In this document: positions 49,101 to 57,880 of the stretch, one piece after another
How positions within the stretch are numbered: position 1 is the first letter of the stretch
How the letters are laid out: each line of letters begins with the position of its first letter
Source: Mytilus trossulus
Taxonomy: Eukaryota; Mollusca; Bivalvia; Mytilida; Mytilidae
Assembly (NCBI RefSeq): GCF_036588685.1
Contig: NC_086381.1
Location: 53,443,431 to 53,507,430, forward strand
Reading direction: 5' to 3'
Length of the DNA: 64,000 nt
Position numbers and translations under genes: made by a program
The notes under the pieces: model-generated
Databases searched by the model: none
Seen by the model: only the letters and a program-made list of their open reading frames with translations
Told to the model about the DNA's origin: nothing

Positions 49101-51349
49101 AGCCATTGAAAATAATGTAAACTTGATAACCAGTTAACACTGGAGAAACAAAAATAAAATACATAAATAGACCTCAGGTAATGCAGTTAAATACAGTGCA
49201 AAAGTATCATCCACAAAAAATAGCAACTGATCTGTAATATTTTTTAAAAACCTGCATTTTGTTGAAGGAAGATGTGGTATAAGTGCCAATGAGACAACTC
49301 TCTATTCAAGTCACAATTTATAAAAGTAAATCAATATAGATTAAAGCATGGTCTTCAAAACAGAGCCTTTACAGAAAGCTACAAAAGACCCCAAAATAAT
49401 TAGTATAAAACCATTCAAACAGGAAAATTAATGGTCTAAACAATATAAAAAAAAAACAGAAACACTTATGAACCACATCAACATACGACAACCGTTGATT
49501 TTCAGGTTCCTGACTTGATAGGACAGGTACATTTCAGAGGCAGATTAGGGGGGGGGGGGGAGGGCCCCCCTTTTTGGGAAAAAAATTGGTTGCTTATATA
49601 GGGAATCACTGAAGCTTGAATGGAGCGGGCCCCCTCTTAGGTCAGTCAATGGGCCCCCACTTATGAAAATTTCTGGATCTGCCACTGCATTTTGTACAAA
49701 CAAATGCAGCATTTCAATAGGTATCAAGTTTTACCCTTACCTGAAACAATAGTGAAATATCATAACATCAGAACGACACATTATAAATCCTTGTTTTTCA
49801 AAATCCCAATAGGGAACATACTCTTTATAATTGTATCAATAAATTTATTGATACAATTTATACACTATAAATCATCAATTGAAATGGCTTAACTCAATCG
49901 AAAGTCATATAACATAACAAGTGAACATACAAGACCATACCAACTACCTACTCTAGACTCCTGTGAAAAGAAGGCACACACACAATAACAAATAATAACA
50001 AACAACATATGGTCAAGAAAGCCTGACTTGGTACAGGGCTACAGGCACATATATGGTTGGGTAAACCAGATTTAGCTGTATACAATATTCCCAAAATTTG
50101 AATAAAACAAGGGTTCAAAAGTACCCAGTGATTTTTTTTCTTCATATTTTGACTTTCAACTACTATCTTAAGAAATAAAATTGAATATAACCATTTGAAA
50201 ACAAAAAATAAAATGATTATTGAATGTTATTATCTTCTTTTTTAGCTGGAGAGATGTGAAATGTCACAACATTTACAAGAATCCATACAACAGCATATGA
50301 ATTTGATGTTCAACATTTTAATGCAGCTGAGCTCAGCTGTACAAAATATAGCCCCTGGAGCATTACAACATTTTACTGCAGTCCCACAATCTCATAGTTT
50401 ACCTGTCACGTCATCAGAACAATCAATCACAAACTTACTAGAAACTTTACGTATAGGTGTACAGCATATAGGTGTACAGCAAGGAATGAATGTCTTATCA
50501 AACCCGACTCCAATTCCTTATTCACCTGATTCTAATGTCTCCTCCGTCGAGGGTTTCCCAGAACCTGTAGCTAGTAGTCATAGTCATGGTCTGATAGAGA
50601 GGAATATAAGTGAGCAAACACAAATTGCTCCGAGTATAAGTTATTCTTCTCAGCAATCCAATAAGGATGTAGAAGGTGGGGCTTATGTCTCTGTCCAACA
50701 AGGATATGAATTAAAGTCTCTGAAAGATCAGAATGTTACACAGGACGAAAGTTTAGCTAGACACGAACATCAAATCGATGAAATTCGTGGTAGAAATGAT
50801 AATCATGAAAAAATTGTCAAGGATTTAAATAAACGGCTTAAAATGTTAGAAAGTACTATTAATGAATTTGAAGGAAGGACTTGCAGTGGAACTTATGTTT
50901 GGAAAATAAGAAATTACCGCAAATACAGGAGAGAAGCGGAAATTGGTGATACAACAGCAATTCACAGTCCACCATTTTATTCTCATTTCTATGGGTACAA
51001 GTTATGTATAAGAGCCAATTTAAATGGTGTAGATTCTGCCCGAGGAACTCATCTTTCTATTTTTATTCATTTTATGCAGGGAGATTATGACGACATTTTA
51101 GACTGGCCTTTTAATGGCAGAATAATATTGACCGTGATTGATCAAAATCCTGTATGTGAATTACGGCATCATGTTGTTGAAACTTTAATCTCTAAACCAA
51201 ATTTAGCTGCATTTCAAAGACCAAATACACCTCGCAATCATAAAGGCTTTGGGTATATGGAATTTTTGCCAATTGGAATTCTGGATAATTCTACATATGT
51301 TAGAAATGATACATTGATAATCAAAGCATGTATTTTGCCAAATGGATAG
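36893..51349 (+). CDS. TRAF6: TRAF6, E3 ubiquitin ligase and signalling adaptor
   Basis: Six exons join in frame to 601 codons: 36893-37119, 37541-37700, 38014-38175, 39928-40002, 43428-43505 and 50246-51349. Residues 47-86 form a RING with the TRAF6-type ligand set C47, C50, C62, H64, C67, C70, C83, D86. Five TRAF zinc fingers follow (about 112-243), then a Ser/Gln-rich linker (260-385), a coiled coil (388-445) and a MATH domain (447-598). The residues matching human Arg392, Phe471 and Tyr473, which contact the P-x-E-x-x-aromatic peptide, are kept as R490, F569 and Y571. In the known pathway TRAF6 makes K63-linked ubiquitin chains in the cytoplasm downstream of MyD88/IRAK and activates TAK1, NF-kappaB and MAPK. 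The protein exceeds the 522 residues of the human one mainly through the linker. The start agrees with the usual short leader before the RING. All introns end in AG; intron 4 begins with GC. Confidence 0.95.
37541..37700 (+). CDS. TRAF6: TRAF6 coding exon 2: RING end and zinc finger 1 start
   Basis: Starts after 'atattttcag' and encodes residues 76-129, including the last RING ligands (CPVD) and the strongly TRAF6-like [13 protein letters not shown]. It ends in phase 0 at donor CCT|GTAAGT. Zinc finger 1 begins here (C112, C119). Confidence 0.93.
38014..38175 (+). CDS. TRAF6: TRAF6 coding exon 3: zinc fingers 1-3
   Basis: A phase 0 exon of 54 codons (residues 130-183) completing finger 1 (H131, C135), all of finger 2 (C142, C146, H158, C163) and the start of finger 3 (C170, C173). 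It ends at CAG|GTAATT. The last 20 bases of the exon and the donor are the first unit of minisatellite M2. Reading past the donor gives a stop at 38221, 15 codons later. Confidence 0.93.
38155..39090 (+). repeat. 79-bp minisatellite M2 spanning the exon 3 donor, about 12 units
   Basis: Units start with 'gtgacagctgaaagggaaca' followed by 'ggtaattgatagaacagg', then a 'gacaacagggaaacaac' section, then 'aagtaattgattgaacaggt' and 'cat'. The first unit straddles the end of exon 3. In eight of twelve units the donor context CAGGTAATT is intact; in the others it is changed (for example 'caggaaatt', 'acttgtaatt', 'acatgtaatt'). Several minus-strand frames run through the array and are artefacts of its periodicity. 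Confidence 0.95.
39091..39927. other. Rest of TRAF6 intron 3
   Basis: A family H end fragment lies at 39090-39135. The rest is AT-rich with three loosely similar stretches ('tttgagcagtttttctgaca', 'tttgagcagtttttattaaa'), an old approximately 180-bp repeat. No exon is seen before 39928. Confidence 0.4.
39928..40002 (+). CDS. TRAF6: TRAF6 coding exon 4: zinc fingers 3-4
   Basis: A phase 0 exon of 25 codons (residues 184-208) after 'gactttttag'. It supplies H187 and C190 of finger 3 and C197 and C200 of finger 4, ending in LLRNQ. The donor is CAG|GCAAGT, a GC donor with otherwise ideal context. The alignment to TRAF6 in exon 5 leaves no alternative GT nearby. Confidence 0.9.
40003..40767 (+). 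repeat. 39-bp minisatellite M3 starting at the exon 4 donor, about 19 units
   Basis: The unit reads 'gacaagttgatctataatta' and 'gcccattatttgggaact'. The first unit is the splice donor itself, 'ggcaagttgatctatagtta'. In nearly all later units the donor-like GGCAAGT has become GACAAGT; one unit near 40606 keeps 'tggcaagttg'. Two subtypes alternate, 'aattagccc' and 'aataaaccc'. Confidence 0.93.
41077..41116 (+). repeat. Single MITE terminus
   Basis: 'aagttttttatcctacattg' and 'aacttttgatgtcttccctt' match the right end of the MITE at 22779-23018. The other terminus is absent. Confidence 0.6.
41338..41540 (+). repeat. Dispersed repeat family H
   Basis: Starts 'ttaatgggtactagttttcc' and ends 'aataatgaatcaacagtat', with 'ttaaacccacgaaaatgag' near the right end complementary to the start of the family. 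Second copy of the element at 35383-35580. Confidence 0.6.
41740..42000 (+). repeat. Dispersed repeat family A
   Basis: 'tgaatggttttacactagta', 'ttttggggccctttataact', 'gtgttgaaggccgtacttta', 'gagttgtctcattggcactc' and 'ccacatcttc'. A good plus-strand copy. Confidence 0.75.
43090..43250 (+). repeat. Dispersed repeat family A
   Basis: 'tttttggggccctttttata', 'gttccttgttgtagaccata', 'agttgtctcattggcactca', 'tgccacatctta'. It lies 180 bp before exon 5. Confidence 0.7.
43428..43505 (+). CDS. TRAF6: TRAF6 coding exon 5: zinc fingers 4-5
   Basis: A phase 0 exon of 26 codons (residues 209-234) after 'ttctattacag'. It gives H212 and C217 of finger 4 and C224 and C231 of finger 5, and ends at AGG|GTAAGT. 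Each finger from 1 to 5 except finger 2 is split by an intron. Confidence 0.92.
43540..43728 (+). repeat. Family B internal part
   Basis: 'tggttagaggtaaaggagga', 'gggttgaaatctcacatgaa', 'tttaaccccatcacattttt' and 'ggcctttgttagtct' match 62900-63080 of the full element. The terminal 150 bp are missing, and a minus-strand family A copy follows directly. Confidence 0.7.
43735..44060 (-). repeat. Dispersed repeat family A, long copy
   Basis: From 'gatgtggtatatgattgcca' and 'atgagacaaatctccacaag' through 'accacatggtcagctataaa', 'aactaatggcctaatttata' to 'gggttaaacatgttagcggg' and 'atcccaaccctcccctaacc'. This copy shows a 5' extension not present in most others. Confidence 0.7.
44061..45190. other. 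Intron 5, no exon seen
   Basis: AT-rich intronic DNA between repeats; no exon recognised. Confidence 0.4.
45191..46543 (+). repeat. 42-bp minisatellite M4, left part, about 31 units
   Basis: The unit reads 'ggtcagatctcatggtgttg' and 'taacaatgatctg' plus a run of 5 to 12 T. The T-run length varies between units. Each unit contains TAAC followed by a T run and GGTCAG, the layout of a branch point, polypyrimidine tract and 3' splice site. Long plus-strand frames across it (for example 45652-46152) come from the repeat period and are not genes. The array is interrupted at 46544 by a family C element and resumes at 48104. Confidence 0.95.
46544..48100 (+). mobile_element. Family C element, copy 3, inserted in M4
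   Basis: It opens with the family C hairpin ('agctcacctggcc' against 'ggccatgtgagct') and a CGTC-rich run. The body has three tandem units starting near 46640, 47143 and 47643 with 'cttctcctctgaaactac' or a variant, each with 'gcagtttttggcttatatct'. It ends 'aaggtgagcgattcaggctc', 'ttgagagcctcttg'. It is more diverged from copies 1 and 2 than they are from each other, and has three body units where they have two. Minisatellite M4 continues on both sides. Confidence 0.85.
48104..48285 (+). repeat. Minisatellite M4, right part, about 5 units
   Basis: 'tgtcagatctcatggtgttg', 'taacaatgatctg' and T runs continue the array of 45191-46543 beyond the inserted element. The last units are degenerate. 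Confidence 0.9.
48286..49259. other. Intron 5, no exon seen
   Basis: AT-rich intronic sequence; no exon or named repeat recognised. Confidence 0.4.
49260..49520 (-). repeat. Dispersed repeat family A
   Basis: 'gaagatgtggtataagtgcc', 'aatgagacaactctctattc', 'agtataaaaccattcaaaca', 'aacgttgattttcaggttcc'-like sequence at its end. Minus-strand copy. Confidence 0.7.
49535..49690 (-). repeat. Dispersed repeat family G
   Basis: 'cagaggcagattag' followed by a G13 run and 'gggccccccttt', 'gggaatcactgaagcttgaa', 'aatttctggatctgccactg'. The ends 'cagaggcagat' and 'atctgccactg' are inverted, so this is probably a short MITE. A related fragment is at 36140-36260. Confidence 0.6.
49829..49858. repeat. 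Perfect 30-bp palindrome
   Basis: 'aattgtatcaataaa' is followed directly by its exact complement 'tttattgatacaatt'. It lies in intron 5, about 390 bp before exon 6. No function is inferred. Confidence 0.9.
50246..51349 (+). CDS. TRAF6: TRAF6 coding exon 6: finger 5 end, linker, coiled coil, MATH
   Basis: Starts after 'ttcttttttag' in phase 0 and encodes residues 235-601 to a TAG at 51347-51349. It begins [18 protein letters not shown], matching the TRAF6 segment that closes the fifth finger and opens the TRAF-N region. The linker (260-385) is rich in Ser, Gln and Pro and includes a small internal repeat, [10 protein letters not shown]. The coiled coil ends in [18 protein letters not shown], and the MATH domain starts [12 protein letters not shown]. 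One large last exon for coiled coil and MATH is as in vertebrate TRAF6. Confidence 0.95.
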   Translation: MERCEMSQHLQESIQQHMNLMFNILMQLSSAVQNIAPGALQHFTAVPQSHSLPVTSSEQSITNLLETLRIGVQHIGVQQGMNVLSNPTPIPYSPDSNVSSVEGFPEPVASSHSHGLIERNISEQTQIAPSISYSSQQSNKDVEGGAYVSVQQGYELKSLKDQNVTQDESLARHEHQIDEIRGRNDNHEKIVKDLNKRLKMLESTINEFEGRTCSGTYVWKIRNYRKYRREAEIGDTTAIHSPPFYSHFYGYKLCIRANLNGVDSARGTHLSIFIHFMQGDYDDILDWPFNGRIILTVIDQNPVCELRHHVVETLISKPNLAAFQRPNTPRNHKGFGYMEFLPIGILDNSTYVRNDTLIIKACILPNG

Positions 51350-51379
51350 TATATATAGTGTGGTTTTAGTATATTTTTA

Positions 51380-51385
51380 AATAAA
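51380..51385 (+). terminator. TRAF6: Poly(A) signal candidate of TRAF6
   Basis: An AATAAA lies 30 bases after the stop codon; it is the first such hexamer. If used, the 3' UTR is very short (about 50 bases). A later signal cannot be excluded. Confidence 0.45.
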
Positions 51386-51469
51386 TTAAAGATCATTGAT
51401 GTTTATATAAAGAGGTACACTAGCGTAAATCAAATTTATTATGTTTTTATTGTATGTTTAAATGAACAT

Positions 51470-51950
51470 TGCCCCGGTATATTTTTATGCCCCCTGCTGC
51501 TGGGTGACAAGAGCAAAATGTTCTCCCTTGCTTGTCTGTATGTCCATTCCCTCCTACAGAACTTTAAACATTATGTATGTTACTAATCAAACACAGATCA
51601 AGCTTGAATTTGGATGGTGTCCCTTTAATCACTCTCAAGTAATTTCCCTTTATAAATGGAAAAAATGCTTCATTAGCTTTTACAAGGCTTAAAGCAGAGG
51701 CATCTGTCACAAGAACATATTTTTTTTATGTCCCGCCATAGCTTGAGGGGCAGTAAGTTTTGCCCTGGTCCAAATGTACCCAAAATTGGTTTCCCTTCTC
51801 TAACTTCAGTTTGCTTCCACCAAATTCTATGAAACTTATACACAATGCTTATAACCCCAAAATACGGATCAAGTTTGAATTTTGTTAGTTTCACTTTGAC
51901 CATTCTAGAGTTATCATGAGTTATGCCTCTTAATAAAAAGAAAAATTGTA
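51470..51950 (+). repeat. Dispersed repeat family F
   Basis: Two related segments, one starting 'tttttatgccccctgctgct' and the other 'ttttttatgtcccgccatag' with 'cttgaggggcagtaagtttt'. They share 'gaaacttatacacaatgctt'-type words that recur a third time near 52005. These are common mollusc repeat words; no coding frame is supported. Confidence 0.45.
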
Positions 51951-52124
51951 AAATATTTTTTTTCCCGTTCTATTTTAACTTAAGTTTGCCTCAACCAAAT
52001 GTTATGAAACTTATGAACAATGCTTATAACCACATCACACAAATTAAGTTGAATTTTGGTGGTGTCACTTTACCATTATCAAGTAAAAAGGGGGAATCAT
52101 CTGCGTCCATGGGTACACATTCTC

Positions 52125-52330
52125 CATTTTTATACGACCACAAAAATTACAAAAATTTTGGTCGTATATTGGTATCATGTCATCATCGTACCAACAGATG
52201 TTTTCCAGATAATAACAAAAGATGGTTTACGGATAATAACAAAAGATGGTTTACGGATAATAACAAAAGATGGTTTCCGGATAATAACAAAAGATGGTTT
52301 GGATTGATTTTGGGGATTATGGTCCCAAAA
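52125..52330 (+). repeat. Dispersed repeat with hairpin and 24-bp tandem array
   Basis: 'tatacgaccacaaaaattac' and 'aaaaattttggtcgtata' form an inverted repeat at 52131-52168. Four near-identical 24-bp units of 'ggataataacaaaagatggt' type follow at 52206-52302. Frames on both strands through the array are artefacts. Confidence 0.75.
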
Positions 52331-53947
52331 GTTTAGGAATTTAAGGCTCAAAGGGGCCCAAAACAAGAGATTATCTAGTTTCAGGACATTCAATAAGTTG
52401 TGTATCAGTATTTCAATTGCTCTGAAATTGTACCACAATGTTTAATACCATAATTAGAAGGTGAGGATTTATTTTAAGGGTTATAGGGCAAACGGCCAAT
52501 TTTTCTTATTCAGATTTCAGAAAATAAAAATTTTTTTTTTTTTTTTGAGGGGACTAATATTCAACAGCATAGTGAATACTAGTACTCAAAGGCAAAAAAA
52601 AAAAAGTTTATCCTAGACTACAATAATTCTGTGTCAAAAACCTATGCTGTGTCAACTATTCAATTAATAATCCAAATTCAGAGCTGTATCTGGCATACTT
52701 GTCGCAACTGTTCAGGGTTTGACCTCTGTGGTTGTATAAAGTTGTGCCCTGTGGAGCATCTGGTTGAAATATATCTTTTGATATTTCTTGAGCCATATAT
52801 CAACACAATTTGATCTGAACTTTCCTGGGGTATACATGTACATCATTGCTGTATCTATATTTTGTTTGGATGAATCGTAATCACTGTCTAGGTACCTACA
52901 TGTCATCATCTTCGTCTTATCTTATCATCACAACATAAATGTAGCAAGAGGTGAATATTGTTTAAATTTATCCATGTCCTAATCAAGCATTTTATTGATA
53001 ATATATACTCAGATATTCAATTCTGCAGATTGATGTATATGAGAATTAACAAACGTGTTTATTAAAAATTACACAATATACAGAAAATCAAGTGCATGGC
53101 ATGAGAATCTATCTGTAAGATCCAGGTGAAGATTCACAGGTAGCAATCCGACAATACAATTACCACAAAAATGTCAGAAACTTATTTAGGGATCTATTCA
53201 TATTGAGCCTTTATTTGGTTTATGCTTTTGACAATTTAGGAATTGTTTTGTCAGTTCCTCTGTCCTTGTATCTGAAACAAAGCATTTGCAGATGATAACT
53301 TGATTATCCCTTGCTTGATTGAAACAAAATTTAAACAGAGAAGATACAAGGAAGTAAAATTATGCTATGTTGTGTTGGGTAAAGGTCACTTGCTAAATTG
53401 TTAATGCTCTGTTGTGTTTGATAAATATTAAAGGTAAAGGTCACTTGCTTAATTGTTTCCATGTGGTAACTTGAAAATGTGTTCCCTTGCTTACTTGAAT
53501 TTGAAACTTAAAAGGAAGGAAGATATGGAGAAAGGGCGCAATTCTATTGAGTTTGAGATCAAAGGTTAAGGTCACTTTTGCTTAGAAAAGAACATATTTG
53601 GAAAATGTGTTTCTTTGATGGTAGCTTTACCTTGCTTGGTCAGAATGAAACCTAATCAGACTGAAGATAAAGGAAAGGAAAGGCCATTTTTTTGGGGTCA
53701 CCATGTTAATTGTCAAGATCACTGTACCGAAAATATTAATTACAAAAAAAATGGTTTCTGTATTGTATGCAAATATGAAGTTGTATAAAACAATTTATAT
53801 AGGTGAAAAATCATCAATTTTTTTCTCTCTCATGGGCCAGTTGTTCAAAAGTGTCGCTAGCCTAACGATGTCGTTAAAGTGTCGTTAACGTGTCATTATA
53901 AAACTTTCGAGCACGATTTTTGTACTCAGACTCAAGAATCCACCACA
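52331..53947. other. No gene seen
   Basis: Contains diverged, repeat-like stretches ('aaggtcacttgct' recurring near 53386 and 53438) but no exon or RNA gene that I can support. Confidence 0.35.
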
Positions 53948-54155
53948 GGCACTAGACGTTCTGTCAATTGCCAATATTTTTATACTATTGACAGAACGTC
54001 TAGTGCTCTATATTATATATATGGACACTATTTTCTTCCAATTGCCAATATTTTTATACTATTGGCAGAACGTCTAGTGCTCTATATTATATATATGGAC
54101 ACTATTTTCTTCCACTTGCCAATATTTTTATACTATTGACAAAACGTCTAGTGCC
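53948..54155. repeat. Tandem hairpin repeat, about 85-bp unit
   Basis: The 15-mer 'gcactagacgttctg' at 53949 has its complement 'cagaacgtctagtgc' at about 53991 and 54066 and a variant near 54141. The unit 'ccaatatttttatactattg', 'acagaacgtctagtgctcta', 'tatatggacactattttctt' is present 2.5 times. The first half can form a stem of about 20 bp. Confidence 0.85.
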
Positions 54156-54224
54156 TATGAATTAACATACTTGATTTTGTGTTTCGAGCACTTATTTTGT
54201 ACTCGGTGTACTTAGTAAATTTTT

Positions 54225-54330
54225 ATGATCGAGAGCCCTGATATTCTCAATACATCCATGGTTTTTGATGGGGTTCATGTTCAGCTGCTCTTCTTTACAG
54301 TGTTTTGTGTACTTTTGTTTGTCTTTTGGG
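54225..54330 (+). repeat. Family J fragment
   Basis: 'gtttttgatggggttcatgt', 'cagtgttttgtgtacttttg' and 'tttgtcttttggg' match the tail of the copies at 14040-14180 and 17290-17520. Confidence 0.45.
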
Positions 54331-54429
54331 TTGTGAATTATCTTTTATCCCTTGAACTTACCAATATTGATTCAGTTGAACCCCATTTTTTGGACGATCA
54401 ATGCATTTGAATGGGAGCATATGTGAGCC

Positions 54430-55654
54430 AAAATTTGTTCCTGTGAAAAAAGTTCCAGTGGAACTAATTTCACAGGAAATATGTTCTGGGAGAACTTTTT
54501 TCACAGACATTTTTTATATAATTTGTTCCATCTCTATGAAATAAGTTCCACACTTTACCTGGTGAAATAAGTTCTGGGTTGGTGAAATTTGTTCCTTACC
54601 TAGTGAAATAAGTACCATGTTTGTGAGATTTGTTCCTTACCTGGTGAAATAAGTTCTGGATTTGTGAGATTTGTTCCTCACCTGGCGAAATAAGTTCCTT
54701 GTCTGTGAAATATGTTCCACTGGTTAAACAAGTTATCTTATATATACTGATCACTTGTCATCAGTGAGTTTAAAGTCATAATAAAAAAAATGTATTATAC
54801 TGATTTATGTAATAAATAAAAAGTGTAAACATCCAATTTTGATCATGTGGAGTAAAGCAAAAGTTTAATCATGTTATTTAATCAATAACATACTCAATTA
54901 ATGATACTAAAAATGGCACTTACATGACTTATGGACCAGGAAAGAGTAGAAAAAGAAATAATAATAAAAGTCATTCCAAAAAAAAGTATGATATATAGTT
55001 AAAGATGAACATTAGTACTTTTTTGAAAAGGACTAAGTAACTGATCAAGTATATTAAAAGAAAATAGAAACAAAAGACACACTCTTTTAAAACTGTGCAA
55101 TGACCAAAGCTAAGTACATGTATGATTAGAAACCCATATCAGATCAAAAGGAAACAAGGAGGTTGAAAACCAAATAAACGATAAAACATAAATACAAATT
55201 ATGAAACATTATCATCGCTTTTTTCTTATCTTCATCCTACAGTCATGCCTTCAATTGCAAATGTATCCCATGCAAGCACAGTACAGCATCCAGTTTGCAT
55301 TATAATTTTGTGTAACAAGAAATATTTCGCTGTGCAATGTATATATGTTAAAGGTACTTATTTTCTGTGAAATAAGTTCGAGCAGAACATTTTCATTGAT
55401 TTCTATAAAATACCTTCGTTCAAAACTAATATCACAGAAACTTATTACACTTTTTTTTTTTAATTTTAATATTGGAACAAAACTTATGCAGCTGTGATTT
55501 TTGTTCCGGAACTTTTTTCACACTTGGTTGAAAAATTAGTTCCGGAACAAATTTTATAGTGCTGGAACATATTTTCTGTGACATAAGTTCCAGTGGAACA
55601 TATTTCCTATGAAATTTGTTCCGGCGGAACAAATGTCACGCCGGAACAAATTTT
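54430..55654. mobile_element. GTTCC/GGAAC-rich element with inverted termini
   Basis: The left end, 'aaaatttgttcctgtgaaaa', 'agttccagtggaactaattt', 'cacaggaaatatgttctggg', is matched by the reverse complement of the right end, 'aaaatttgttccggcgtgac', 'gttccgccggaacaaatttc', 'ataggaaatatgttccactg'. Inside both arms the words GTTCC and GGAAC recur dozens of times, with a repeated 'cctggtgaaataagttctgg' in the left arm. The 500-bp centre is ordinary AT-rich sequence without a transposase. Confidence 0.7.
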
Positions 55655-56095
55655 TTGTTAAACATATAGTTGAACCACCTTTTTTACTCTGGGTTGGGAA
55701 CCCACCTTTTTAAAATGTCTCGATCCGCCCCTGTGATTGCTCCCTTGTGGTATTTCCCTCTACAAGTAACAAATAAATAAGTTAGTACATCCAACGCAAC
55801 CTCTCAAAACTGCACATTAATCAATCTAAAGTCTGCTTCAAAGGTGTATACTTCCTGCCTAAGGCAACTATTGGAATAATCATGCCAAGTAAAATTGGAA
55901 GTCCCTCCATGAATGTCACAGATGAAACAAAAGGAAGATAACTCAATTCAAGATATTCGAAATAATACAGTTCAATGTTATACCAGAGACATCAGAGTGG
56001 GAACTACATGTATGATATTATTATCACATTATGTACTGTTTCATGTAATGCACTGGCTACGGTTACACAGAATGTAACAATATATATATATTGAT
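55655..56095. other. No gene seen
   Basis: Short spacer with 'gaaccacctttttactctgg', a repeat-like word, but no exon. Confidence 0.35.
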
Positions 56096-56894
56096 AAAAT
56101 TATTGTCACATTGGAGACTAATTGCCGGAATGCAGGATTGGGTAAGGAACCGATTAATTAAGAAATCAATGTAAAAATAATAATTGAGTCTACGGTTACA
56201 TTATGTTACTGTTACATTACATCACTTCAATATGCGATGTGACTAGTAATATGAATAAAACTTGAACACTTTTGTTTGAATTTTACAATATTGCAACCTT
56301 AATGATTTTTATTTTTTATTAACAATGACAGTTCAGGCTACAAATCCACTGAGTATAAGTTTTGTTTTACCGGGGAGCATGTTTTAATCCGACGCATTTT
56401 GGCGAACTACCACTAACTCTAAACGAGTGATGCAACAATGTGCACTTCTGACGATCTGTATTGTATACTGTTACAACTCCATTCTGGACTATCCCTTGTT
56501 GAAGTTAAAGAAACTTTTTTTTTTGCCGTTCATTACTGAGTTTTTCATGTTCACCTACGATTTTAATATCCAACTTAGCATAGCCGAAAAACTCTAGAAA
56601 GCTTTAAGTCAGTTGTAAATGCACTTGATGTCAACATTTGCCGTCAGTGTTTTCATGTTTAGATTCCATATATAATATGTTGTGATCGTTATTTATGACT
56701 TATTGACGAAAAAATCAGCAACAAAACTTTTATACATTGGGTTAAAGTTTAATAAATCTATCGTACATCGAGTGCACTAATGTAACAACAAAGCAATGGT
56801 ACTGTAGACTCAATTATTATTATTACTTTCGTAATTAATCGATTCCCTGCCCAACCCTGCATGCATTCTGGCAATTAGTCTTCAATGTAACAAT
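56096..56894. mobile_element. DNA element with about 97-bp inverted repeats
   Basis: The left end runs 'attattgtcacattggagac', 'taattgccggaatgcaggat', 'tgggtaaggaaccgattaat' to 'attgagtctacggt'. The right end carries the same in reverse complement, 'actgtagactcaattattat', 'aatcgattccctgcccaacc', 'ctggcaattagtc'. The 600-bp interior has no transposase. Its right edge cuts into the minus-strand reverse transcriptase fragment that follows, so it inserted there. Confidence 0.8.
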
Positions 56895-56898
56895 AATT

Positions 56899-57480
56899 AT
56901 TTCCACGTTCAACAGTGAAAAAGTCTGAAAGATTCCCTCCCTGAATGACTGCTGAATTAATGTTTTGATAGAGCACTTTCACCCAATTAATAATAGAATC
57001 GCCAAAATTTAAAAAAATCAATACATTTAAAACAAATTCCCATGAAATAGAATCAAAGGCTTTTTCAAAATATATCAACAATAAAAGGCCTGGTATATCA
57101 TTATCTTCAGTATATTCCATGATATCATAGATCAATCTTAGATTTCCCCCAATATATCTTCCACTCATAAAACCTGTCTGATCAGTATCAATAAGTTTAG
57201 TCAAAACTGTTCTAAATATTCTTGCTTTAACCCCAAAGCCAATTTTATAAACAGTATTAAGCAAAGATATAAGGCGCCAGTTTAAAAAAAATAATTCTAG
57301 GTTTGTTACCCTTTGGAAGACATGTAAATTATCCCCTGTTTTTGAATAACAGAAAGTTCCCGTTTATCATTCCCTGCATTGAAAGTTCTTATAACAAAAT
57401 TTTTTAAGTCAGACCAGAAAAATTTAAAAAAAATCACTTGAAAAACCATCTGACCCATGTATCAATGATTTTAGTTAATA
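56899..57480 (-). pseudogene. L1/Tx1-like reverse transcriptase fragment
   Basis: Read on the minus strand, 57264-56899 gives a frame with LIDTDQTGFMSGRYIGGNLR, then LLLLIYFEKAFDSISWEFV and NINSAVIQGG, the fingers and palm A region of L1/Tx1-type reverse transcriptases. The usual LIDFEKAFD is LIYFEKAFD here, losing the first catalytic Asp position context while keeping the motif Asp in KAFD. Upstream on the same strand (57480-57270) are frame-shifted remnants of the preceding region (ELSVIQKQGI). The fragment ends at the inserted TIR element before the catalytic YADD. It is dead. Confidence 0.8.
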
Positions 57481-57880
57481 TTTTTTTGGTACGGTAGGAA
57501 TACTGAATGCATGGTTTCCAAATTAAGGTTAATATTGTGCTAGTCCACAACGTGGGAGATTTATTATATATATATATACATATCTTATTTACGCTAAAAT
57601 TAAGAGTACTAACATCCAATATTAGTAGACTGGAGCCATTTAAAGATGAGTTAATTAAACAAACAACTACACAAGATATGCGACCCATTCGAAACTCCCT
57701 TTTCTACCTTTTACGTATGAGAGAACTGACTTTAAAAGACGCAAAGCTTGTTGACAAAGCACAGCGAGACAATATCGGTGAAATACTTGCAGATGACATT
57801 TATATTATTTTCCAGTTTCTCGAAGGAGAGCTAATAATATTTCAGAATTAAAGCAATGTATATCTAAAAGTCCGCGACGT

